11,914 nucleotides of DNA from DATDCV01 sp036524155 (lineage in GTDB: Bacteria; Verrucomicrobiota; Verrucomicrobiia; Limisphaerales; UBA8199): NCBI GenBank assembly GCA_036524155.1, contig DATDCV010000235.1, positions 1 through 11,914 of the forward strand, in the 5' to 3' direction. Within the stretch, counting starts at the first letter, position 1. Every line of letters starts with the position of its first letter. The position numbers and the translations under genes were made by a program. The notes beneath the pieces are model-generated. The model made no database searches. It saw only the letters and a list, made by a program, of their open reading frames with translations, and had not been told where the DNA came from. Shown here piece after piece: positions 5,953 through 11,914 of this stretch.

Positions 5953-6959
5953 AATCGCTGCTGATGTCCATCGAGAACACCGGCGCGTGGGCGCCGTGGT
6001 GTTTTCTGGCGCTGTTTATTGCCGCATCGGTGCTGATGATCTGGCGCCTCGAAGCGATGAGCGCGGGCGGCGTGGAGGGCACGGTGCTGGGCACGCTGGT
6101 GATGCCCTACTGCTCGGGAATCGGCAACCTGATCTTCGCTTTCGTGCTCGCCGCCAAACGCGGGCCCGGCAGCGAGGTCCTCCTGAACTGTCTCGTCAAC
6201 AACGTCACCAACCTCACCCTGCTGATTGGCCTGCCGACGATGATCTGGGGCTTGAACGTGCTGCCCGCCGCGAAGGCCAAAACCAGCGGCTCGAGGAAGA
6301 AGAAACGCAACGCCGACCAGGAGCACCACCTCAACCGGCTCTCCTTGCTGCTGACGCTGACGGCAGTTCTGTTTTTCACGGGGGCGGTTTGGGCCCTCGC
6401 GCGCAAGGGGACACTCGATTCAGGCGATGGCCTGGTCCTGGTCGGTCTATTCCTTTTCTGGCAGTGCTTTCATGTCTTTGAGGTGCTCAAGTCCAACGTG
6501 CGCCAAAATAAGTCCTTCGCATGGATGCTGCCGATTGATTTGGCGCTGCTTGGGATTGGCGCCTATGGGGTCTATGTCAGCATCGACTGGCTGGTCGCAT
6601 GGGTGTCGGATATTCCAACCGGGTTCATCAGCGCGAAGCATCTCGGCTGGCTCAGCGGGTGGCTCATGGTAGTGCCCAACGCGCTGCTCGCCTTCTACTA
6701 CGCCTGGCGAGGCAACCCCGAAGTCGTTTACACCTCCCAGGTCGGGGACGGACATATCTGCATCCCGCTCTGCATTGGGATCTTCGCCCTTCACCGCCCC
6801 ATTCAGATACCCGCCTTTTTTTACACGGGCGTCACCATCCTGCTGGTCGCGGCAGCGGTCCACTTTGTCTTGATCGCGCTCTTCGGCCGCTTGCCGCGAT
6901 TTGTGGGATGGATACTGACGGCCGCTTACGGGGTGTTTCTTTACAAAGGCCTCGCGTAG
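5949..6959 (+). CDS. divergent sodium/calcium exchanger (CaCA) family membrane protein
   Basis: This is a 336-aa integral membrane protein with about ten hydrophobic segments. The longest frame uses TTG at 5949, overlapping the TGA of the DUF167 gene by four bases (translational coupling); ATG at 5964 is the alternative start, and neither has a clear Shine-Dalgarno. Two halves carry repeat-like motifs. The first (about 41-97) has EGTVLGTLVMP followed by NNVTNLTLLIGLP. The second (about 228-270) has LMVVPNALLAFYY followed by VGDGHICIPLCIG. They are separated by a basic cytoplasmic-looking loop (KAKTSGSRKKKRNADQ, about 109-124). This arrangement matches the Na_Ca_ex architecture, but the Pro-Glu pairs that hold the Ca2+-binding glutamates in typical exchangers are Pro-Tyr (53-54) and Pro-Asn (233-234) here. 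Cation transport is therefore likely, but the ion is uncertain. Confidence 0.8.
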   Translation: MKSLLMSIENTGAWAPWCFLALFIAASVLMIWRLEAMSAGGVEGTVLGTLVMPYCSGIGNLIFAFVLAAKRGPGSEVLLNCLVNNVTNLTLLIGLPTMIWGLNVLPAAKAKTSGSRKKKRNADQEHHLNRLSLLLTLTAVLFFTGAVWALARKGTLDSGDGLVLVGLFLFWQCFHVFEVLKSNVRQNKSFAWMLPIDLALLGIGAYGVYVSIDWLVAWVSDIPTGFISAKHLGWLSGWLMVVPNALLAFYYAWRGNPEVVYTSQVGDGHICIPLCIGIFALHRPIQIPAFFYTGVTILLVAAAVHFVLIALFGRLPRFVGWILTAAYGVFLYKGLA

Positions 6960-7000
6960 CGAGTACCGTATCCGTGCAGGGCAAGGCCCTCGCCGCAGGG
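6951..7000. terminator. short hairpins between convergent genes, possible bidirectional terminator
   Basis: CTCGC-GTA-GCGAG (6951-6963) overlaps the stop codon of the exchanger-like gene. AGGGC-AAG-GCCCT (6978-6990) follows, and CCCT (6987-6990) could instead pair with AGGG (6997-7000). Only 42 bp lie between the two convergent stop codons, so these stems are the only candidates for termination. There is no U-tract, so intrinsic termination is uncertain. Confidence 0.35.
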
Positions 7001-7001
7001 G

Positions 7002-7991
7002 CTAAACCTCCCGGATCTTCAGCAACACCTTGCCCATCGGCCCTTCGGCAAGCCGGGCAAAGGCCTTGGGCAGATCTTCAAAACGGAATTGACTATCTAC
7101 CAACGGGCGGGCGTTGCTGCGGGAAAGTATCTCGAGAACGGCGTCCCAAGCCGAGCGCGCCTCGAGATTCGTGTAGGCTCCTACCGCGACGCCGCCCATC
7201 TGGATCCGCCTGAAAAACAAGGTAGCGGTGTTGAAGTCCGGCACCGGACCCGCCAGGCGCCCCACCAGGCTCACTTTGCCACGGTTCCCGAGCAGATCAA
7301 TCACCTCCGGCAGCAGCTTGCCTCCGATGTTATCAACCGCCAAATCGACCCGGCGCGGCCCGAGCGCCGTTTTTGCTGCCTGCCGCCATTGCGGGCTTTC
7401 GGGGTCAAATGTCATCGTCGCCCCCAACTCCCGCAGTCGCCGGCTCTTCTCAGCACTGCGCGAAAGCGCCACGACTGTGCCACCCATTGCGACCGCCAAT
7501 TGGACGGTGGCGACGCCAACTCCGCCAGAGGCGCCGGTGACCAACACGACCGCGCCCGGAGGCAGCGGTCCCCACATCGTCAGAGCCTGGTAGGCAGTCA
7601 AATAGACTAACGTGGCGCCGGCCCCTTCAGCGTCGGTCCATTGCGGCGGGACCTCGACCAGTCCCTCCGCAGGCAGCGCTACTCGCTCGGCAAAGGTGCC
7701 TGGCCGGTCTCCGCCAACGTCCCCACGCAATACCGCCCGGCGTTCTCCTTGCCGCAGTCCCGCCACACCCTCCCCGATCGCGACCACCGTCCCAAGCCCG
7801 TCGCGGCCAAGGATGTGGGGCAGCTTCGGTTTGGCAGGATACCGGCGTTCTGCAAGGTAGCGGTCAGCGGGATTCAAAGCCGCGTAGCTCAGTTCGAGGA
7901 CCACTTCACCCGGCGTCGGGCACGGATCGGGGACCTCAGCGAAGCGCAGGTTCTGGACGCCGGTAAAACCCTCCATCAGCCATGCTTTCAT
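7002..7991 (-). CDS. zinc-free MDR-family NAD(P)H quinone oxidoreductase-like enzyme
   Basis: This is a 329-aa protein from ATG 7991 (MKAWLMEGFTGVQNLRFAEVPDP), the usual length and start for the quinone oxidoreductase branch of the medium-chain dehydrogenase/reductase superfamily. The in-frame ATG at 8087 lies within the upstream gene and is rejected. An N-terminal GroES-like domain (about 1-120, with ALNPADRYL and GRDGLGTVVAIGEGV) is followed by a Rossmann domain with VTGASGGVGVATVQLA (151-166). The residues after the second strand (ALSRSAEKSRRL) include Ser/Arg, which favours NADPH. The structural and catalytic zinc cysteines are absent, so it is likely a zinc-independent enone or quinone reductase. 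It begins four bases after the stop of the lipoprotein gene, with GAGGG right before the ATG (closer than ideal), so translation is probably coupled. The substrate cannot be told from sequence. Confidence 0.9.
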   Translation of the reverse strand: MKAWLMEGFTGVQNLRFAEVPDPCPTPGEVVLELSYAALNPADRYLAERRYPAKPKLPHILGRDGLGTVVAIGEGVAGLRQGERRAVLRGDVGGDRPGTFAERVALPAEGLVEVPPQWTDAEGAGATLVYLTAYQALTMWGPLPPGAVVLVTGASGGVGVATVQLAVAMGGTVVALSRSAEKSRRLRELGATMTFDPESPQWRQAAKTALGPRRVDLAVDNIGGKLLPEVIDLLGNRGKVSLVGRLAGPVPDFNTATLFFRRIQMGGVAVGAYTNLEARSAWDAVLEILSRSNARPLVDSQFRFEDLPKAFARLAEGPMGKVLLKIREV

Positions 7992-7995
7992 ACCC

Positions 7996-8784
7996 TCAAC
8001 GATACCGCGGAGGCTCGCTGGGGATGTTTTCCAGCACGGGTTCCCGTGCGCCGCGGCGCAGGTTGTACCGCCGGGCCGCAATTTCATCCGCCATCGCCGC
8101 CGCCGTTGGGTATTTTGCGAAGCCGTCGGGTGGCGCGAACAACTCCGACTCGGGTGGCTGCAGCCGCACCTTGGATAAGCTCAGCGCCAGCGGGGGCGTC
8201 CCCCGCGCTTCGATACGAGACGGGAAGTCTTTCCAGGAGCGTTCGGGCCAAACCTGGAACACGGCTTTGCTGCCGTCATTCATCAGCACCGTAGTATCCC
8301 GCAAGCCAGGTTCGCCCGGAGAGGAGTCCACTTTTGTCACGCGCAGGGTCGAGGTGACTGGAGCATAGGCCTGCAAAGCGTCACTAAGCACGTAGCCGGA
8401 TTCTGTTGCGACGTTCCAGATATAGCTGAACCGGCCCAGGCGGAGTTGCTTGCCTTCCGCACCGCTCGCCCGGGGAGCGAAGAAAAGCATGCTGCCGCGG
8501 CCCAGGAGTTCTCCTTCGACTGACTCGCTCTCCGGAAACGCGGAATCGGACCGGACCGTGACGCGCGCGCTGAACCCGCCCGTGTTGGTGAGGAGCACCG
8601 CAGCGGGCCCGCTTAGGAAAACCGGCACCTGCGGCGTGAAAACCCTTAGAAATTCCCCTCGCCCGCCTTCCGGACCGTGGGCGCACCCGCTCAGAAGCGC
8701 GACAGATACCCCCAGCAGCAGGCGCTCCGCCCTCCGCCACCATCCCGAATTTCCCTGGGCCGACTTTAACGCGCTTTGCCTCAT
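7996..8784 (-). CDS. lipoprotein of unknown function, LolA/DUF4412-like C-terminal part
   Basis: This is a 262-aa protein from ATG 8784 (MRQSALKSAQGN). A TTG at 8823 in the same frame would add 13 residues and is less likely. A basic stretch WWRRAERLLL is followed by GVSVALLSGC, a good lipobox with Cys34, so it is probably a lipid-anchored envelope protein. The middle is beta-rich. The segment VLMNDGSKAVFQVWPERSWKDFPSRIEA, then LSLSKVRLQPPESELFAPPDGFAKY (about 150-216), follows the pattern of DUF4412/LolA-like periplasmic proteins, whose last strands read 'I..L.NVRLEPPP..LFE.P.GY'. The C-terminus (about 217-262) is charged and probably helical, then Pro-rich. It sits between an isomerase and an oxidoreductase gene in a tight operon. 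Function unknown; the LolA-like assignment is tentative. Confidence 0.8.
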   Translation of the reverse strand: MRQSALKSAQGNSGWWRRAERLLLGVSVALLSGCAHGPEGGRGEFLRVFTPQVPVFLSGPAAVLLTNTGGFSARVTVRSDSAFPESESVEGELLGRGSMLFFAPRASGAEGKQLRLGRFSYIWNVATESGYVLSDALQAYAPVTSTLRVTKVDSSPGEPGLRDTTVLMNDGSKAVFQVWPERSWKDFPSRIEARGTPPLALSLSKVRLQPPESELFAPPDGFAKYPTAAAMADEIAARRYNLRRGAREPVLENIPSEPPRYR

Positions 8785-8846
8785 AGATTCGGCCCAGCCT
8801 ATCGCATCGGCTCGATTTCGCAAGGCGCCGGAGTCAGAGGCTGCGG

Positions 8847-9764
8847 CTATCGCGCCGACACAGCCGCGGCTTTGCTCCTCAACCCGGCCTTGATAGACTC
8901 CGCCAGCTTCTCGACCCGGCGGCCGTATTCGACGAAGTTCACGCGCATCGCGTCCGCGTTCGCGGTCTGGGATTTGGTGTCGTGAAACACGACCACCATG
9001 TGTGGCTCGATCGAAATGCCGGCATCGTAACCGCGAGTGATTGCGTCCTGGAGAATCTCACGCACCTTGCCCTGGCCTTCTCCCGGCCAATCGTAGTCGG
9101 CGTCGTTCTTGGCAGGTTTCCAGGTTGCGTCCTTGATGTGGATGTGGACGACGTGATCGCGGATGTGTTGCCAGAACTCAAACGCGTCCTGGCGCGGCCA
9201 GGGTTTTGGCTTCGAGCGGTCCGGATTGAAGACGGGGTTGGCGGTATCGAAAACCCACTTGAGACCGGGGCACTTATCGACGAGTTCCAATGCGTGCTGC
9301 CAGCTCATGCCGCCGTGGTTCATGCAGTTCTCATGAACCGGCGTCAGGCCCGCATCGAGGAACATGTTGGTGACATCTTTGACTCGCCGGAAAACCTCCG
9401 CCGGCGTTTTGTAGTCCTCGTCGCCGGGCTTGAAGCTCATAATGCGCACGTATTTTGTGCCCAGCCGCTGCATGCGGGGGATGGCCCTTTTGACCTCGGC
9501 GAGCGTAAGATCGAAAGGATCCTCCAGCTTCTTGGACCAGTTCATTATGGTCGATCCGAAACAATAAACGCCGATGCACGAGGCCTCGAGCTGCCTGACT
9601 GCCAAATCGAAGGCGGCATCCGGGATATCGTGGAAATTTGCTTTGGAATACCCCGGCACCTCGACACCGCGCATTTCGAGGTGTCCCCAGTTGAGTTCGC
9701 GAGTGGCTTCGATTTGTCCGTTGAGTGAATTTGCGGCTTCATCGCCGATGCCCATGAATTTCAT
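8847..9764 (-). CDS. sugar phosphate isomerase/epimerase-like TIM-barrel protein (AP_endonuc_2 fold)
   Basis: This is a 305-aa protein from ATG 9764 (MKFMGIGDEAANSL); a second ATG nine bases in is possible, and neither has a Shine-Dalgarno. There is no signal peptide, so it is cytoplasmic. It matches the xylose-isomerase-like TIM barrel (PF01261) at the positions that usually bind the metal: HENCMNHGG (Glu145), VFDTANPV (Asp173), VVHIHIKD (His207/His209, Asp212) and ISIEPHM (Glu253). An RIMSF strand near 107-111 is also typical. Family members isomerise or epimerise sugars, keto-sugars or inositols. It is the first gene of a likely three-gene operon with the lipoprotein (62-bp gap) and the MDR enzyme, and it is divergent from the GH29 fucosidase, which suggests a role in using a released sugar. 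The exact substrate is unknown. The 248-aa plus-strand frame inside it is an antisense shadow. Confidence 0.9.
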   Translation of the reverse strand: MKFMGIGDEAANSLNGQIEATRELNWGHLEMRGVEVPGYSKANFHDIPDAAFDLAVRQLEASCIGVYCFGSTIMNWSKKLEDPFDLTLAEVKRAIPRMQRLGTKYVRIMSFKPGDEDYKTPAEVFRRVKDVTNMFLDAGLTPVHENCMNHGGMSWQHALELVDKCPGLKWVFDTANPVFNPDRSKPKPWPRQDAFEFWQHIRDHVVHIHIKDATWKPAKNDADYDWPGEGQGKVREILQDAITRGYDAGISIEPHMVVVFHDTKSQTANADAMRVNFVEYGRRVEKLAESIKAGLRSKAAAVSAR

Positions 9765-9773
9765 GAACGCGAT

Positions 9774-9808
9774 TTAACCACGGAAGGACGCGCATGAACA
9801 CGGAAAAA
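9774..9808. repeat. degenerate ACACGGA-type interspersed repeat
   Basis: Just upstream of the isomerase start lies TTAACCACGGAAGGACG followed by CGCATGAACACGGAAAAA. It matches, with about four changes, a repeat I recall as common in environmental bacterial genomes, built from ACACGGATG-like units after AACCACGGA. It has no good coding potential, although a short ATG frame runs through it. It lies between divergent genes. Confidence 0.45.
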
Positions 9809-9945
9809 ATGTACTCCGCATTACTTCGCGGCGATCTTTCAAACTCTCCGCCCCATTGGAATTATCTTCCCTGCGCCGGCCCGATTCCGGTAAATGTCGG
9901 GGCGCGAACCAGGTTTTTCCGATTGCACACACAATGAGATCTGAG

Positions 9946-11661
9946 ATGAGAAGGATCGCCCTTTATTTGGGGCTTGGCTGGTGGGTGTCCACGGGCGCGG
10001 TCTCGCACGCCGCCGACGCAAAACCGGGCGCGGCGCCGCCGGCGCCGTATCCCGAGCGTATCCAATGGTGGACGGACGCCCGGTTCGGCATGTTTATTCA
10101 CTGGGGCCCGGTCTCCCTCAAGGGCACTGAAATCAGTTGGTCGCGCGCCAACTCGAATCCGAAGTGCCCCAACCGGGGCGAGATTCCCGTCGAGGTTTAC
10201 GACAATCTCTACAAGGAATTCAACCCGGCCAAATTCGACGCGGCGCAATGGGTGGGCGTCGCGAAGGCGGCCGGGGTAGGATACATGGTGCTCACCGCGA
10301 AACACTGCGACGGTTTCCTGCTCTGGCACTCCCGGGCGAGCGACTACAACATCTCCAGGACACCTTTCCAGCGCGATGTTTGCGACGAACTCACCCAAGC
10401 CGCGCGGCAACAAGGCATGAGAATCGGCTGGTATTTTTCCCCGATGGACTGGCGCGATCCTGATTTTCGAACCGAACGGAACCCGGCGTTCCTCGCCCGG
10501 ATGCAGTCGGAAGTACGGGAGTTATTGGGCAATTATGGCCGCATCGATTTGCTCTGGTTCGATTGGGACGGTCACGAACCGCTCTACGCACAAGCGCAGA
10601 CCTATCAAATCGTGAAAACGCTCCAACCGCGGATAGTTATCAACAACCGGCTCGACCTGGGTGTAGGCGACAACGATCGCAAGATCCTCTCAACCAATGC
10701 CGATTATTACACCCCGGAACAGATTGTCGGCGCCTACGATGACCAGCGCCCGTGGGAGTCCTGCATGACGATCTCACGAAAAGGCCAGTGGGCATGGGGT
10801 GGCGCGACCGACGGCGTAAAGTCCTTTAGAGCGTGTCTCGAGATGCTGATCCGCTGTGCCGGCGGGGATGGCAACATGCTGTTTAACGTCGGGCCGACGC
10901 CGGCCGGCGAGATCGATCCCGAGCAGGCGGCGATTCTCAAGCAGATGGGCGGATGGCTGGCGAAACACGGCGAGAGCATCTATCGCACGCGCGGCGGACC
11001 GTTCAAACCCGGCAGCTATGGCGTATCGACCCGGAAAGGCCGAACCATTTACCTGCACATCACGGATTGGCTCGAAGACTCGCTAAAGTTGCCCCCGATT
11101 CCCGCCAAGGTCGTGAGCAGCAGTGTGCTGGGCGGCGCCAAAGCGGAGGTCCGCCAAACCGGCGAGGGTCTTGAAGTCGCAGTTCGTGAAAACGACCGCC
11201 AGTCAATCGACACGGTGGTGGCGATCGAGATCGACCGCCCAGCGCTGGACATCGTCGCCCTGGACGTGCCTGAACCGGTTTCCTTGACCACCAAAGGCCG
11301 CGCGACCGCCTCCAACATTTACAGGAACCAACCTGAGTACGCCGCGGACAAGGCGATCGATGGCCGGGACGACACGCGCTGGGCGGCGGACGCCGGCGTG
11401 AAAGCCGCTTACCTCGATGTTGACCTCGGCAAAATCGTCAGGTTCAGCCGCGCCCGGATTTCCGAAGCGTTCCCGAATCGGGTGCAGAAATTCGAGTTCC
11501 AGTACCTCGATGGCGCCGAGTGGAAGACATTCCTCACGGGCACCACCCTCGGGGAGTCATGGTCGCGGAGCTTCCCGGCGGTGACCGCGCAGAAGGTGCG
11601 CCTGGCGGTGCTGGAATCCACGGACGGGCCGACCATTTGGGAGTTCAGCCTCTTCCCGTGA
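9946..11661 (+). CDS. exported GH29 alpha-L-fucosidase with C-terminal F5/8C (discoidin-like) domain
   Basis: This is a 571-aa protein from ATG 9946 (MRRIALYLGLGWWVSTGAVSHA), a clean Sec signal peptide; ATG 9934 (MRSEMRR) is a near alternative, and only a weak GAG lies upstream. The 601-residue frame from 9856 adds non-signal sequence and is rejected. The catalytic domain (about 40-350) shows family hallmarks: FGMFIHWGPVSLKG, a KHCDGFLLWHS motif, RIGWYFSPMDW, and LLWFDWDG with the probable nucleophile Asp206, then PWESCMTI and GDGNMLFNVGPTPAGEID. A beta domain follows (about 360-440). Residues ~446-571 are an F5/8 type C / CBM32-like domain (ATASNIY, AADKAIDGRDDTRWAA, YLDVDLGKI). It releases alpha-L-fucose from glycans or polysaccharides outside the cytoplasm. 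It is divergent from the isomerase operon, which may process the product. Confidence 0.93.
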   Translation: MRRIALYLGLGWWVSTGAVSHAADAKPGAAPPAPYPERIQWWTDARFGMFIHWGPVSLKGTEISWSRANSNPKCPNRGEIPVEVYDNLYKEFNPAKFDAAQWVGVAKAAGVGYMVLTAKHCDGFLLWHSRASDYNISRTPFQRDVCDELTQAARQQGMRIGWYFSPMDWRDPDFRTERNPAFLARMQSEVRELLGNYGRIDLLWFDWDGHEPLYAQAQTYQIVKTLQPRIVINNRLDLGVGDNDRKILSTNADYYTPEQIVGAYDDQRPWESCMTISRKGQWAWGGATDGVKSFRACLEMLIRCAGGDGNMLFNVGPTPAGEIDPEQAAILKQMGGWLAKHGESIYRTRGGPFKPGSYGVSTRKGRTIYLHITDWLEDSLKLPPIPAKVVSSSVLGGAKAEVRQTGEGLEVAVRENDRQSIDTVVAIEIDRPALDIVALDVPEPVSLTTKGRATASNIYRNQPEYAADKAIDGRDDTRWAADAGVKAAYLDVDLGKIVRFSRARISEAFPNRVQKFEFQYLDGAEWKTFLTGTTLGESWSRSFPAVTAQKVRLAVLESTDGPTIWEFSLFP

Positions 11662-11689
11662 ACGGCTTGATCCACCTGTCCCGGCGCGC

Positions 11690-11778
11690 GGACTTCAGTC
11701 CGCAGCAATATCAGTCAACAAAGGCCTTCGCCGTTCCGAACAGAACAGCTCCTCGTGGATTGCTGCGGACTGAAGTCC
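11690..11778. repeat. pair of perfect 20-bp inverted repeats (REP/MITE-like element)
   Basis: The left arm at 11690-11709 (GGACTTCAGTCCGCAGCAAT) is the exact reverse complement of 11759-11778, with 49 bp between. Each arm begins or ends with the near-palindrome GGACTtcAGTCC, so each can also fold alone. Close relatives of this GCGGACTTCAGTCCGC core are, as far as I recall, common between genes in Verrucomicrobiota, Planctomycetota and Acidobacteriota. It starts 29 bp after the fucosidase stop and could stop transcription of it. Confidence 0.8.
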
Positions 11779-11785
11779 AACGTCA

Positions 11786-11914
11786 CTAGGAATTGGTGCG
11801 GTTTTGGGAGAGTTTTTTGCGTGCTGCGGCGCGGGATCCCTTGAGTGTCGGAAAGTCCTTTTGGAACGACCGGAGGGCTCTAGGCTCAGAGGGAGGGCGC
11901 TTGCGCCGCTTGGG
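11786..11914 (-). CDS. possible C-terminal fragment of a basic protein (partial, start outside window)
   Basis: A minus-strand frame is open from the right edge to TAG at 11786-11788 and encodes 42 residues rich in Lys/Arg (KRRKRPPSEPRALRSFQKD, then SRAAARKKLSQNRTNS). Its third-position GC is high, as in the neighbouring genes, and the plus strand has stops here. Another minus frame is also open, so this may be chance. If real, the gene is convergent with the fucosidase and separated from it by the inverted-repeat element. No family is recognised. Confidence 0.3.
   Translation of the reverse strand, partial: PKRRKRPPSEPRALRSFQKDFPTLKGSRAAARKKLSQNRTNS

Noticed and set aside
5892..6329. 145-aa minus-strand open frame
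   Set aside because: Antisense to the DUF167 and exchanger-like genes; Gln/Arg/His-rich composition typical of a GC-rich shadow frame.
8982..9728. 248-aa plus-strand open frame
   Set aside because: Antisense shadow of the isomerase/epimerase gene, which has clear metal-binding motifs on the minus strand.
9794..9955. Small plus-strand ORF starting ATGAACACGGAA
   Set aside because: It begins within the ACACGGA-type repeat, overlaps the fucosidase start in another frame and has no recognisable product.
1..11914. CRISPR array, tRNA, rRNA or transposase gene
   Set aside because: No regularly spaced direct repeats, cloverleaf-like sequences, rRNA segments or transposase motifs were recognised on either strand.

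Overview
This 11.9 kb window is GC-rich bacterial DNA. Its gene content fits a Verrucomicrobiota genome, possibly of the Pedosphaera/Limisphaerales type; Planctomycetota is a less likely alternative. The reasons are several exported proteins with long signal peptides, a DUF1080 (3-keto-glycoside hydrolase-like) lipoprotein, a GH29 alpha-L-fucosidase with a discoidin-type domain, an AP-endonuclease-2-fold sugar isomerase/epimerase, a tail-fibre-like protein with a BNR (Asp-box) propeller, weak Shine-Dalgarno sequences, and short interspersed palindromes between genes. The lineage is inferred from recalled family distribution, not from a marker gene.

Layout. Bases 1-1174 (minus) hold the first ~391 codons of an exported TIM-barrel protein that resembles glycoside hydrolases and runs off the left edge. 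A divergent 202-bp gap, with a possible near-leaderless promoter, leads into a 702-aa exported protein (1377-3485, plus) with an N-terminal beta domain, a Gly/Ser/Thr-rich tail-fibre-like section and a seven-repeat Asp-box propeller. The next gap (3486-3673) lies between convergent genes and contains a striking set of nested inverted repeats. Two minus genes follow: a 260-aa secreted protein of unknown function (3674-4456) and a DUF1080 lipoprotein (4707-5579). A 61-bp divergent gap full of small palindromes separates these from a plus-strand pair, a DUF167/YggU protein and a divergent Na+/Ca2+-exchanger-family membrane protein, which overlap by four bases.

From 7002 to 9764 three minus-strand genes form a likely operon. 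In transcription order they are a sugar-phosphate isomerase/epimerase-like TIM barrel, a LolA/DUF4412-like lipoprotein and a zinc-free quinone-oxidoreductase-like MDR enzyme, with gaps of 62 and 4 bp. Divergent from this operon is the GH29 fucosidase (9946-11661). The window ends with a pair of perfect 20-bp inverted repeats, then what may be the C-terminus of another minus-strand gene.

As a whole the window looks like an accessory, carbohydrate-oriented region: exported or lipid-anchored glycan-binding and glycan-cleaving proteins next to sugar isomerase and oxidoreductase genes. No SusC/SusD pair, sulfatase, transposase, integrase, CRISPR array, tRNA or rRNA was recognised. No complete new multi-gene system is evident. 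The most unusual items are the nested palindrome at 3500-3609, the apparent insertion of a beta-propeller inside another domain, the exchanger-like protein that lacks the usual alpha-repeat glutamates, and the unknown Trp-rich secreted family.
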